Positions 16,533-25,040 are shown, counted from the stretch's first letter. The stretch: DNA of 35,969 nt from Nonomuraea basaltis (GCF_005893125.1 NZ_VCJS01000125.1:1-35969); one strand, 5' to 3'. Notes: generated from the letters alone by a model not told the origin. A program made the numbers and translations.

Positions 16533-16994
16533 ATGGAAGCACGGATGAAGAACCCGGCGTTCGTCCTCCCCGATGCCATGAAGGGCATCCAGACCATCTA
16601 CAAGGCCATCTACCAGGGCGGCGTCCCCCAGGAGCTGCTGGAGATCGTTGCCCTGCGCGCCAGCCAGATCAACGGGTGCAGCGCCTGCGTGCACGCACAT
16701 GTCCAGAACCTCAAGAAGTCCGGCGAGTCCGATGAGCGCGTGGGCAACGTGGCGGCGTGGCGCGAGGCGCCGTACTACAGCGACATCGAACGAGCCGCGC
16801 TGGAGCTCACCGAGGCCGTCACCCGGATCGCCGACCGCTCCGCAGACGCCGTAGCGGATGACCTCTGGGACGAGGCCGCCGACCACTTCGACGAGAAGCA
16901 GCTCTCCGCGATCATCCTGACGATCTCCATGACCAACTTCTTCAACCGCATCAACGCCACCATCAAAGAGCCCGCCGGCGCGTCCTGGGCCTGA
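16533..16994 (+). CDS. AhpD-like carboxymuconolactone decarboxylase family protein
   Basis: A 153-residue protein of the AhpD/CMD fold. It shows the redox motif C49-S-A-C52-V-H-A-H56, preceded by ELLEIVALRASQINGCSAC, exactly the AhpD core pattern of an acidic residue followed by CxxC and His. Such proteins act as small thiol peroxidase partners or alkylhydroperoxidase-like enzymes in the cytoplasm. The ATG at 16533 follows GAAGGG with a slightly long gap. The DoxX-like gene begins 31 bases downstream, so the two form an operon. The divergent AfsR-like regulator is the obvious candidate controller. Confidence 0.9.
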   Translation: MEARMKNPAFVLPDAMKGIQTIYKAIYQGGVPQELLEIVALRASQINGCSACVHAHVQNLKKSGESDERVGNVAAWREAPYYSDIERAALELTEAVTRIADRSADAVADDLWDEAADHFDEKQLSAIILTISMTNFFNRINATIKEPAGASWA

Positions 16995-17025
16995 CCGGGC
17001 CCGGATCTGAAAGGGAGTATCTCCG

Positions 17026-17373
17026 ATGTCCACCCCGCACACCGTCGTCACAGTCCTGGCCGCCGCCTGGGTAGGTTTCTCGGCCGTCTCCATCTTCCGC
17101 CACGCCGCGTGGGTCGTGCAGCCCTTGTCCGACTACGGGGTCCCCAGGGCGTGGTGGCCGTGGCTCGGAACGGCCAAGGCCGCGGGCGCGGTGGGCCTGG
17201 CCGTCGGCCTGTTCGTGCCGATCATCGGCGTCCTGGCCGGGATCTGCCTGGTGCTGTACTTCGCCGGCGCCGTCATCACCGTGGTCCGGGCCCGCTCGTA
17301 TTCACACATCCCGTACCCGCTGCTGTACCTGGCTCCGGTCGCCGCATCCATGGCGCTGGGGTTCACCGCCTGA
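17026..17373 (+). CDS. DoxX-like membrane protein
   Basis: A 115-residue protein with four predicted membrane helices (about residues 5-22, 45-62, 64-88 and 95-113), matching the DoxX-like family; AKAAGAVGLAVGLFVPIIGVLAGICLVLYFAGAV in pieces shows the typical small-residue helices. Family members are associated with redox processes and often sit next to AhpD-type or oxidoreductase genes, as here. AAAGGGAG about 8 bases before ATG 17026 supports the start. Function in detail is unknown. Confidence 0.85.
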   Translation: MSTPHTVVTVLAAAWVGFSAVSIFRHAAWVVQPLSDYGVPRAWWPWLGTAKAAGAVGLAVGLFVPIIGVLAGICLVLYFAGAVITVVRARSYSHIPYPLLYLAPVAASMALGFTA

Positions 17374-17398
17374 GCCGCAGCAGCTCACGCCCCCGGCC

Positions 17399-17421
17399 AT
17401 CGGCCATGTCCGCCGGCCGAT
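17399..17421. terminator. Hairpin between convergent genes
   Basis: ATCGGCC (17399-17405) and GGCCGAT (17415-17421) form a perfect 7-bp stem 25 bases past the DoxX-like stop. It may end transcription of that operon. Confidence 0.45.
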
Positions 17422-17447
17422 ATCTACCTCGATGCGATCGCCTGCCT

Positions 17448-17476
17448 GCCTGCCGAGGCGACACTGCCGGGCAGGC
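17448..17476. terminator. Second hairpin between convergent genes
   Basis: GCCTGCC (17448-17454) and GGCAGGC (17470-17476) pair around a 15-nt loop just beyond the amidase stop. With the previous hairpin it could act as a bidirectional terminator. Confidence 0.4.
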
Positions 17477-17492
17477 GGGAGCCGGTGGTTGG

Positions 17493-19127
17493 TCACTGCG
17501 CCTGTTCGGCGGCCTCCTCGGCCGTGATCCGGCCCCGGTCGGGCGTCGCGCGCAGCCGGTCGGCCGGCGGGTCGGCGGGCCGGCGCCAGTGCCAGTCGGA
17601 GACGGCCTGGTAGGTGGCGACGACGGACAGCAGCCGATCCTCCGCGTACGGCAGGCCGCCGAGGATGGTCCCGATGGGCTGGCCCGCGGCGGTGAAGCCG
17701 ATCGGGAAACCGATCTCCGGCAGGCCGATCGCGTCGAACGGCGCCGGCGAGGTCTGCACCACCACGTCGCAGCTGCCGAACATCTGGTCCAGCACCCGCT
17801 CAAGCAGCAGCAGCTTGGCCCGCTGCCCGGTGACGTACTCGTTGGTGCCCATCAGCGCACCCTGGAGCCAGCCGATCAACGACACCCCGAAGCCGCGCAG
17901 GTCGGACCGCAGGTACGGCATGAAGGGCTCGCTGCGCTCCGGCAGGCGGACATTGTTGAACTCGTTGCCGGTCAGCAGCTCCCACTCCTCGGGGAACGGC
18001 ACCTCGACGAGCGTCACTCCGCGGATCGCCGCCATGGCCGACAGGAAGGCGCGACGCGCGGCAGCGGTCTCGGAGGAGCCGTCGGCGTAGCCGGGAAGCA
18101 CCCCGATGCGGGTGTTCCAGCGCAGCCTGAGCCGGCCGCCCCCATATACGGGAGTGGCGGCGTCGATCAGGGCGGGCACCTTGGGCAGGCCCTGGGTGCG
18201 CGGGTCGGCCGGGTCCTCCCCGGCCATCGCCGTGAGCATGATCGCGGCGTCCTTGGCGTCGCGGGAGAGCGGGCCGGGATGGTCGCGCGTGTAGCTGAGC
18301 GGGATGATCCCGTACAGCGATACCCGGCCCATGGTCGGCTTGAGGCCGGTGAGGTTCTGCGCGTTGGACGGCGCGGTGATGGAGCCGCCGGTCTGCGTGC
18401 CGGTGCCGGCGGCCGCCATCCGCCCCGCCACCGCGGTGGCCGTGCCGGTGGACGACCCGCCGGGGTTCACGCCCGGGTCGGTGGGCGTCCACGCGTTGAC
18501 CGTGGTGATCACGCCGGCCGGGGTCGTGGCCCGGGTGGTGGCGAGCGGGCCCATCTGGGTCTTGCCGAGCACGATCGCCCCCGCGGCTTTGAGCGCGGCC
18601 ACGGCGGTCGCGTCGAACGCCGGCACGAAGTCCTTGAAGAGGAACGAGTTGGCCGTGGTGGGCACGCCCTGGGTGTAGTAGTTGTCCTTGATCGCGAGCG
18701 GTATCCCGTGCAGCGGGCCGCGCCGCGGCCGGCGGCCCGCGGCCTTCGCCGCCTCGCGTGCGGCGTCGGCGAGCACGGTGTTGAAGGCCTGGTACGTCGC
18801 CTCGAACGCGTCGATCCTGGCGAGATAGGCGTCGGCCAGCTCCAGCGGACTGATCTGGCGGTTGCGGATCATCCACGCGGCCTCGGCGAGGGTGAGCTCG
18901 GTGGGGTCGGACATGGCCGCGGGCCGCGGCTTGGCATAGGCGGCGGGCACGTCCAGACCTGGCCGGTCCTGGCCGGACCCGCCCGCGGCCGACGCGGGTG
19001 CCGGCAGGGCCGCGGCGATGCCGGCCACCGCGCCCACCGCCGCTGTCCTGGCCAGGAACGCGCGCCGGTCCACCGTCCGATCGAGCGGCTGGTCCGCGCC
19101 GCCGTCGAAGGTGTGGTGGGCGCTCAC
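17493..19127 (-). CDS. Tat-exported amidase (amidase signature family)
   Basis: A 544-residue amidase. Residues about 18-47 are a twin-arginine signal (VDRRAFLARTAAVGAVAG to PAPASA), so the enzyme is exported folded. The catalytic core shows the lysine in LAIKDNYYTQG, the Gly/Ser-rich signature PGGSSTGTATAVAGRMAAAG with the cis-serine, and the nucleophile serine in TGGSITAPS, giving the Ser-cisSer-Lys triad. It hydrolyses an amide bond; substrate unknown. Family members without the typical GGSSGG string are common among secreted forms. The GTG start at 19127 overlaps the stop of the upstream small gene (GTGA), so translation is coupled. Confidence 0.9.
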   Translation of the reverse strand: MSAHHTFDGGADQPLDRTVDRRAFLARTAAVGAVAGIAAALPAPASAAGGSGQDRPGLDVPAAYAKPRPAAMSDPTELTLAEAAWMIRNRQISPLELADAYLARIDAFEATYQAFNTVLADAAREAAKAAGRRPRRGPLHGIPLAIKDNYYTQGVPTTANSFLFKDFVPAFDATAVAALKAAGAIVLGKTQMGPLATTRATTPAGVITTVNAWTPTDPGVNPGGSSTGTATAVAGRMAAAGTGTQTGGSITAPSNAQNLTGLKPTMGRVSLYGIIPLSYTRDHPGPLSRDAKDAAIMLTAMAGEDPADPRTQGLPKVPALIDAATPVYGGGRLRLRWNTRIGVLPGYADGSSETAAARRAFLSAMAAIRGVTLVEVPFPEEWELLTGNEFNNVRLPERSEPFMPYLRSDLRGFGVSLIGWLQGALMGTNEYVTGQRAKLLLLERVLDQMFGSCDVVVQTSPAPFDAIGLPEIGFPIGFTAAGQPIGTILGGLPYAEDRLLSVVATYQAVSDWHWRRPADPPADRLRATPDRGRITAEEAAEQAQ

Positions 19128-19435
19128 TTGCGCCACTCCACGCTGATGGAGGGGTACATCATCGGCGCGCGCTGCTGGGACAGCGCGGCGGCGGTCGCGG
19201 GGTCGGCGGTCGTGCCCGTCCCCCCCGGTGCGGGGAGCCGGTAGGCGGCGAGCGTCACGACCGTGCCGCGCATGAACGAGCGCAACGAGGCGAGGACGGT
19301 GTCGCGGCCGGGCGCCCCCGTCTCCGGATCGGCCGTCGTGCCGGCGGGAAGCTGGTCGAGGTCGATACCCAGGGTGGCCAGCCGGGCCCTGATCATGGTG
19401 TTGAGTTCGGCGTCCGATGGAGGTGCGGGTGTCAC
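19124..19435 (-). CDS. Small conserved-looking protein upstream of the amidase
   Basis: A 103-residue protein I do not recognise. From GTG 19435 it reads PAPPSDAELNTMIRARLATL and then GIDLDQLPAG, and later SLRSFMRGTVVTLAAYRLP; the ending SQQRAPMMYPSISVEWRK looks like a real C-terminus. No signal peptide or cysteine is present. The start is supported by GGAGA at 19441-19445, 5 bases upstream; longer in-frame readings to 19615 lack a ribosome site. Its stop overlaps the amidase start by 4 bases, suggesting it binds, matures or co-acts with the exported amidase, perhaps as a Tat-side chaperone; that role is inference. Confidence 0.7.
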   Translation of the reverse strand: MTPAPPSDAELNTMIRARLATLGIDLDQLPAGTTADPETGAPGRDTVLASLRSFMRGTVVTLAAYRLPAPGGTGTTADPATAAALSQQRAPMMYPSISVEWRK

Positions 19436-19637
19436 GGCGTTCTCCAATGAAGGGGGGCCAGACAACATTCGGAGCGCCGCGTGTCGCCCGAATATCCCCA
19501 AGATCACATACTTGTGAAACCTGATCTCGGCCGTGCCCTGCGCTCTCATCCCCTGGCACGATGCTGTGCCGGGAAGATCTGCGCCTCCTTGACGAACTAC
19601 GGCGCCCGCAATCAAGCGCGCTGCCTATTTTGAGAAC

Positions 19638-21479
19638 ATGCAGGCAGACAACGCCGACGCAAGGACCGCAGCTCGCGAGGGCTCGCGGTATTTGCCGATC
19701 GGGGAGCACGGGCTGATCGGTGACCTGCGGACCGTCGCGCTGGTAGGCACCAACGGCACGATCGATTGGTACTGCTGCCCGCGATTCGATTCGCCCAGCG
19801 TGTTCGGCTCGATCCTGGACGCCGGCAAAGGGGGCTCCTTCCAGCTGTTCGCCGACACGCCGGCGACCACCAAGCAGTTCTACTTCCCCGACACCAACGT
19901 CCTGATCACCCGCTTCTTCGCCGATGACGGCGTCGGCGAGATCCAGGACTTCATGCCGATCGCCGGCGACCGGCTCGAGGCCGACCGGCACCGGCTGATC
20001 CGCCGGGTCACCTGCGTCCGCGGCACACTGCCGTTCCGCGCCCGGGTGGCGCCCCGATTCGACTACGCCAGGCAACCCCACACGGTCCACCGGGACGGGG
20101 CACGGACGACCTTCGCATCGGAGTCGCTCTGCCTGGCCCTGTCCGCCAGCGTGCCCATGGACAGCGACGGGCGGGACGCCTGGGGCCGGTTCGAGCTGCG
20201 GGAGGGAGAGCACGCGGTGTTCGCCCTCGACCGCATCGGCGCGGGGATCACGCCCCGGGGCTGCCCGCTCGAGGAGGCGCAGGAGGAGTTCGCCGCCACG
20301 GTGCGGTTCTGGCGGAACTGGCTGTCCGCCTCCCGCTACCGGGGCCGGTGGCGGGAGGTCGTGCACCGCTCGGCCCTGACGCTGAAGCTGCTCACCTACG
20401 CCCCGACCGGCGGGATCGTCGCCGCCCCGACCACCAGCCTGCCCGAGCGGATCGGCGGCGCTCGCAACTGGGACTACCGCTACGTGTGGGTGCGCGACGC
20501 CGCCTTCTGCGTGTACGCCCTGCTCAGGCTCGGCTTCACCGAGGAGGCCGAGGCGTTCATGGGTTTCCTGTCCAAGCACGTCGGGCTCGACGACAACCGC
20601 GGCACGGGCCCCTTGCAGATCATGTACGGCATCGACGGCCGCAGCGACCTGCCCGAATACGAACTGACCCACCTGGAGGGCTACCGGGGATCGGCCCCCG
20701 CACGCGTCGGCAACGGCGCCGTCCACCAGCTCCAACTGGACATCTATGGAGCGCTCATCGACTCCATCTACCTCTACAACAAGTGGGGCACCCCGATCTC
20801 CAGCGACCGCTGGGAAGAGGTGTGCACGCTGGTGAACTGGGTCTGCGACAACTGGGACCAGCCCGACGAGGGGATCTGGGAGACCCGCGGCGGACGCAAG
20901 AACTTCGTCTACTCGCGCCTGATGTGCTGGGTGGCCATCGAACGCGCCATGCGCATCGCCGCGCAGCGCGGCCTGCCCGCCGACATACCGCGCTGGCGGC
21001 AGGCCCGCGACACGATCTACCGCGACATCATTCGACACGGCTGGTCGGACACGCTGCAGGCGTTCGTCCAGCACTTCGGCGACGATGTCCTCGACGCGTC
21101 CATCCTGATGATGCCGCTGGCCAAGTTCGTCTCGCCCACCGACCCCAAGTGGCTGTGCACCCTTGAGGCGCTCGGCCGCGGCCTGGTCTCAGACTCGCTG
21201 GTCTACCGCTACGACCCCGAGGCCAGCCCAGACGGGCTGCAGGGCCCGGAGGGCACGTTCTCGATCTGCTCGTTCTGGTACGTCGAAGCCCTCGCCCGCG
21301 CCGGCCGCCTCGACGACGCCCGCCTGGCCTTCGAGAAGATGCTGACCTACGCCAACCACCTGGGACTGTACGCCGAAGAGATCGGGCACACCGGAGAGCA
21401 ACTCGGCAACTTCCCGCAGGCCTTCACCCACCTCGCGCTCATCAGTGCCGCCTTCAACCTCGACCACGCGCTCGGCTAG
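19638..21479 (+). CDS. Glycoside hydrolase family 15 enzyme (glucoamylase/trehalase type)
   Basis: A 613-residue cytoplasmic enzyme of GH15. The N-terminal beta-sandwich starts with YLPIGEHGLIGDLRTVALVG and GTIDWYCCPRFDSPSVF, as in bacterial glucoamylase-like and actinobacterial trehalase proteins. The (alpha/alpha)6 barrel shows RIGGARNWDYRYVWVRDAAF, the general-acid region QPDEGIWETRGG, NFVYSRLMCWVAIERA, and the C-terminal base region YAEEIGHTGEQLGNFPQAFTH in parts. It releases glucose from alpha-glucosides; trehalose is a plausible substrate in actinomycetes, but cannot be fixed from sequence. No signal peptide is present. ATG 19638 has only a weak GAGAA ribosome site. It is divergent from the amidase pair and convergent with the aromatic operon. 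Confidence 0.92.
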   Translation: MQADNADARTAAREGSRYLPIGEHGLIGDLRTVALVGTNGTIDWYCCPRFDSPSVFGSILDAGKGGSFQLFADTPATTKQFYFPDTNVLITRFFADDGVGEIQDFMPIAGDRLEADRHRLIRRVTCVRGTLPFRARVAPRFDYARQPHTVHRDGARTTFASESLCLALSASVPMDSDGRDAWGRFELREGEHAVFALDRIGAGITPRGCPLEEAQEEFAATVRFWRNWLSASRYRGRWREVVHRSALTLKLLTYAPTGGIVAAPTTSLPERIGGARNWDYRYVWVRDAAFCVYALLRLGFTEEAEAFMGFLSKHVGLDDNRGTGPLQIMYGIDGRSDLPEYELTHLEGYRGSAPARVGNGAVHQLQLDIYGALIDSIYLYNKWGTPISSDRWEEVCTLVNWVCDNWDQPDEGIWETRGGRKNFVYSRLMCWVAIERAMRIAAQRGLPADIPRWRQARDTIYRDIIRHGWSDTLQAFVQHFGDDVLDASILMMPLAKFVSPTDPKWLCTLEALGRGLVSDSLVYRYDPEASPDGLQGPEGTFSICSFWYVEALARAGRLDDARLAFEKMLTYANHLGLYAEEIGHTGEQLGNFPQAFTHLALISAAFNLDHALG

Positions 21480-21551
21480 CGCATCGCCCGTTCGCAGCAG
21501 GCCCTCGCTCTTCTGTCGGCTCTGTGCCGAGCGGGGCGCGTTCGTCGTGTT

Positions 21552-22433
21552 TCAGTCCGCTGAGCGCCGGCCCGAGAAACCCGCCGCCGAGCTCTTGTCC
21601 AGGAAGGACAGGCTGAGCGGGTTGTAGCGGGCGGCCTGCTCGTGCTGCGGCCAGTGGCCGCACTCCTCGAACAGCTCCAGTTGCGAGCCGGGGATGGCCT
21701 CGTGCATGGCGTTGGCCTCCGGCACGTCGCCGAACGGGTTCTTGCGACCCCAGACGACCAGCGTGGGCTGGGAGATCCTGGCCAGATCGCCGGGACGGAG
21801 GATGTTGCGCAACCGGGTCTCCATGTCCTGCAGGCAGAGCAGATTGTCGACGTTGGCCACGAAGTCGGGCTCGTGGTAGATCGCGTGGCGGACCTGTACC
21901 AGCTCTTCGGTGGCGTCGGCCGGATCGGCCATCAACAGCCGCAGCCGCTTGCGGGTGAGCTCCACGTCGTCGCTGAGCACGGCCTCGCGCGTGCTCGTCC
22001 GGATGCGCTGCATGACCTCGGGGTTGGCGACCGTCCCGCCCGCGCAGAGCAGCTGCAGGCTGGCCACGCGGTCTGGGTGGTCGATCGCCGCGCGGCCGCC
22101 CACCCAGCCGCCCAGCGACTCCCCCACGATGTGGGCGCGTTCGATGCCCACCGCGTCGAAGTAGGCCAGCAGGTGGTCGACATAGCGGGGGATCTCGTAC
22201 GGGTAGCCGGGCTTGCCCGTGTAACCGTGGCCCAGCATGTCGATGGCGTGGCACTCGTAGTGCTCCGCGTGCGCGGCCAGGTTGCGGGTGAACGCCTCCA
22301 GGTGCCCGCTGGTCCCGTGCAGGAACACCACGGGCTCGCCCGACCCGGCCCGCAGGCTGCGGGTCGGCACTCCTCCCGCGTCCACGTACGAGACACTCAG
22401 GCTCAGCGGGCTCAACTCGGTCCAGATACTCAT
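21552..22433 (-). CDS. Alpha/beta hydrolase, meta-cleavage product hydrolase type
   Basis: A 293-residue alpha/beta-fold hydrolase. Seen are the oxyanion block VVFLHGTSGHLEAF, the nucleophile elbow G-E-S106-L-G in HIVGESLGGWVGG, and the catalytic His in ECGHWPQHEQ. At the usual acid position the sequence is WGRKNPFGDV, so the Asp is either the one three residues later or absent. The cap region and size resemble C-C bond hydrolases that cut ring-fission products. It is the last gene of the operon with a LigB dioxygenase, which supports that role. The start ATG 22433 follows the M20 gene stop by 13 bases. Confidence 0.85.
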   Translation of the reverse strand: MSIWTELSPLSLSVSYVDAGGVPTRSLRAGSGEPVVFLHGTSGHLEAFTRNLAAHAEHYECHAIDMLGHGYTGKPGYPYEIPRYVDHLLAYFDAVGIERAHIVGESLGGWVGGRAAIDHPDRVASLQLLCAGGTVANPEVMQRIRTSTREAVLSDDVELTRKRLRLLMADPADATEELVQVRHAIYHEPDFVANVDNLLCLQDMETRLRNILRPGDLARISQPTLVVWGRKNPFGDVPEANAMHEAIPGSQLELFEECGHWPQHEQAARYNPLSLSFLDKSSAAGFSGRRSAD

Positions 22434-22446
22434 CGTTACGTCACCT

Positions 22447-23766
22447 TCAGCGGTCGAGAGCGGGCTTGTCCTGATTGATGCGGTGCAGTGGGTGCGGCCG
22501 CGTAGAGGTGTCGACCGCCACCCGCAGGAGCACCTCGCACAGGCGGCGCATGGCTCGGACGTCGACGGTGTTCATCCCGAGCGCGAAGTCGTCGGAGACG
22601 GCCTTGGGCATGCCCACCCGAGCGGTCGGGATCCCCCGCGCCCGCAGGATGTTGGCGTCGGTGGCGCCGCTGTTGCCGGCGATCGGCTCGTGCGGGCGCC
22701 CGGACGCGCTCTCCCAGGCCCGGACGGCACTGCGCACCACCCAGTCCTCCGGTGGCGTGCGCGTGCCCGGGATGGCCAGCACCATCTCGGCCGTCAGCTC
22801 CACGCCCAGCTCCACCGACATCCGGCGGACGTACGCCGCCACCTCGCGCTTGGCCGCCGGCGGGGCCGTGCCCGGTGCGATCCGCAGGTCGAGACGGATC
22901 CGGCAGGCCGCGGGCGTGACCGCGAGCATGCGCTCCCAGCCGCCGGCGACCGACCCGATGATCCCCTGGGGCGCGGCCGTCGCGGTGCGGTGCCGCTCGG
23001 GGTAGTCCGCCAGCCACCGCTCCAGCCGCGTCACCACCTCGGCGGCGGTCACGATCGGGTTCTGGTACGGCAGGCGGTGCCGGCTGCCCGCGTAGGTGTG
23101 GATCCCTGGGACGACGATCTCGAACCAGCACAGACCGACCTCTTCGTGTGCGACGAAGTCCCCCGGTTTGGCGATCACGGCGTAGTCGGGGTGCCAGCCG
23201 CGTTCGAGCAGGAACGAGCAGCCGACGCCGTGGCCCGTGTTCAGCCGACCGGTTCGGTCGATGGCGTTGGTCGGCATGCCGCCCGCCCCGAAGGCGACCA
23301 GGAGGTCTCCGGCGAGCCGGGGGCGCAGCGCGGCGAGGGCCTCGCCCACGACCAGGATGCACGCCGCGTGGCCCTTGGGATTGCTCGCGCCGAGGCCGCT
23401 GACGTAGGAGCCGTCGCAGTGGGCCTCGGCCCGCATGTCGGGGCGCAGGCCGGGGCCGATCCAGGGCACGTCCTCCTCCGGGTCGCCGGTGGTCAGGGTG
23501 TCGATGGGGGCGTACAGCATGAGGTCGGCGCCCGTGCCGTCGCCCTTCAGCCGGTCGACCGCGTTGGCCTGGCCGTCGTCGATGCGCTGCAGGTGCGACT
23601 GCAGGCCCGCCGCGGCGAGCCGGTCGGCCAGCCACCGGGCCAGCGGCGCCTCCCCGCCGGTGGGGCTGGCGATGGAGGTGACCCCTGCTGCCGCCTCCCG
23701 CAGGCGGGCCTCGGTGATCGACGCGAGAGCCTCCGCCACCAGCCTCTCGCGCTCGGCGTCGTTCAT
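22447..23766 (-). CDS. M20-fold protein without the usual metal ligands
   Basis: A 439-residue protein with the layout of M20 peptidases/deacetylases: catalytic domain, inserted dimerisation domain (about 190-300) and a second catalytic half. The fold blocks are all there, but the metal ligands are not. The His of the H-x-D-T motif is Pro (YAPIDTL), the bridging Asp is Asn (GLGASNPKG), the Glu-Glu pair is replaced (FGAGGMPTN), the next acidic ligand is Lys (VIAKPG), and the final His is missing (DDFALGMNTVDV). The dimer-domain His is kept (GIHTYAGS). It may be a non-metallo enzyme, a binding protein or a decayed enzyme. It shares ATGA with the upstream dioxygenase and sits before the hydrolase, so it belongs to that pathway. 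Aligned by eye to carboxypeptidase G2-type members. Confidence 0.8.
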   Translation of the reverse strand: MNDAERERLVAEALASITEARLREAAAGVTSIASPTGGEAPLARWLADRLAAAGLQSHLQRIDDGQANAVDRLKGDGTGADLMLYAPIDTLTTGDPEEDVPWIGPGLRPDMRAEAHCDGSYVSGLGASNPKGHAACILVVGEALAALRPRLAGDLLVAFGAGGMPTNAIDRTGRLNTGHGVGCSFLLERGWHPDYAVIAKPGDFVAHEEVGLCWFEIVVPGIHTYAGSRHRLPYQNPIVTAAEVVTRLERWLADYPERHRTATAAPQGIIGSVAGGWERMLAVTPAACRIRLDLRIAPGTAPPAAKREVAAYVRRMSVELGVELTAEMVLAIPGTRTPPEDWVVRSAVRAWESASGRPHEPIAGNSGATDANILRARGIPTARVGMPKAVSDDFALGMNTVDVRAMRRLCEVLLRVAVDTSTRPHPLHRINQDKPALDR

Positions 23767-24701
23767 GCCGGCGGCTCGATGACGGCGACCCCCATGCCGG
23801 TCAGCCATTCCGGCATCGGCTCGTACGCCAGCGTCCTGCCGGGCGCGAAGCCCAGCGCCGCCGCCATGGTCAGCCACGTCCGCAGCTCCTGGCCTCCGTT
23901 GCCGGCCACCGCCTCGATCTCCTCGGTGGACAGCTCCGCGTAGCGCGCCAGCGCGCCCTTCTCCAGCGCGGCCAGGAACTCCTCGTCGAACTCCGGGTAG
24001 ATCGCAGGCCGTGCGTCAGTGATGATCCGCCGCCTGCGGGCGTCGTACCGCTCCCAGTCTCCCCGGCCGTTGCGCCAGGCTTCCACCAGGAACTCCTCGT
24101 CCTCCCCGTCGGGATCCTGCCAGCGGCTCGGCCATGGGAGCCGGTGCGACAGGCCGCCGGACGCGATGACGGCGACCCGCAGGTCGTCCGGCAGCGCCGC
24201 CACCGCGGCGGCGAGGTTGCGGCCCAGCTCGACGCAGCGGCGCATGAGGGGCAGCGGCGTGGCGAACACGTTCACCACGAGCGGGATCACCGGCACGTCC
24301 AGGTCGCGCAGCAGGTATTGGATCGCGTGGCTCTGGCCGTGGTCGATCTGCAGCCGCGCCGAGATCGCCACCTCGGTGCCCGCCGCCACCAGGGATTCGG
24401 CGACGGCCTGGGCGACGGCCGGATGGGTGCGCTGCGGTCCCGACGGCGTTCCCGCCTCTCCGGAGGAGACGACCTCGTCCACGCCGAGGGTGAAGGCGGG
24501 GATCAGGTCCAGCCAGAAGCCGCGGAAGTGATTCGAGCCGATGATGATCGCCACGTCGGGACGGGCGGCGGCGAGGGCGTCGCGGGCCGTGCCGAGCGCG
24601 GCGCGGAAGCGTTCGGCGCGATCCTTGTGCTCGACCAGCTCCCAGTGCGTGTTCATGAGCGTCGAATGGGAGGCGCCCACGCCCAGGATGATCCCGGCCA
24701 T
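23763..24701 (-). CDS. LigB-type extradiol ring-cleavage dioxygenase
   Basis: A 312-residue class III extradiol dioxygenase catalytic subunit. It shows the N-terminal iron His in GVGASHSTLMN (H12), the second in AIIIGSNHFRGFW (H58), and the acid/base His region ASGGLSHRLPWPS. Such enzymes open catechol-like rings next to the two hydroxyls with non-heme Fe(II). The exact phenol is not determined; the protein resembles LigB/MhpB-like single-chain forms. Its ATG overlaps the stop of the 35-residue gene (TGATG) and its stop overlaps the M20 start (ATGA), so the operon is fully coupled. Confidence 0.88.
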   Translation of the reverse strand: MAGIILGVGASHSTLMNTHWELVEHKDRAERFRAALGTARDALAAARPDVAIIIGSNHFRGFWLDLIPAFTLGVDEVVSSGEAGTPSGPQRTHPAVAQAVAESLVAAGTEVAISARLQIDHGQSHAIQYLLRDLDVPVIPLVVNVFATPLPLMRRCVELGRNLAAAVAALPDDLRVAVIASGGLSHRLPWPSRWQDPDGEDEEFLVEAWRNGRGDWERYDARRRRIITDARPAIYPEFDEEFLAALEKGALARYAELSTEEIEAVAGNGGQELRTWLTMAAALGFAPGRTLAYEPMPEWLTGMGVAVIEPPA

Positions 24702-24808
24702 CAGCCGGCCCGCTTCGGTGACTCGACGGCCGGTCCGGACGCTCGCACCCGCTCGACGATCGCCTTGGGCTTGCCCGTGATGTGCGTGGAGAACGCCTCC
24801 GCACTCAT
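24701..24808 (-). CDS. 35-residue protein heading the ring-cleavage operon
   Basis: A short gene that is easily missed. ATG 24808 has an excellent ribosome site (GGAGG, 5 bases upstream) and encodes 35 residues beginning MSAEAFSTHITGKPKAIVER and ending in SPKRAG; the stop TGA overlaps the dioxygenase ATG by one base. It is basic, has no cysteine and no membrane helix. It may be a small accessory subunit (class III dioxygenases often have a small LigA-type partner, although that is about 100 residues or more) or a leader that couples translation. I do not recognise a family. Confidence 0.6.
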   Translation of the reverse strand: MSAEAFSTHITGKPKAIVERVRASGPAVESPKRAG

Positions 24809-25040
24809 TCTCGCCTCCGCTTCACCTCGCTCATCGAGCGGCGCCCCGATGCGGCGCTCGACCACGACAGGCAGTCCATCACCGGCGCGACCGGGCGGCC
24901 CAGCGCATCGTCCCGCCCAGCGGACCGGGCCCCACAGAGCGAGCCGTGTTCCGGTCAGCGGTCCACGACCTGCGGCTCCCCGCTGCCCGGCTGTGTAGCT
25001 TCCGTGGCTGGAAAGGCGTGGGCGACTACCGGGAGACCAA

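Noticed and set aside
17493..21074. Extension of the amidase frame upstream to 21074
   Set aside because: The extension runs antisense to GH15 and lacks domains; the Tat signal and GTGA overlap fix the start at 19127.
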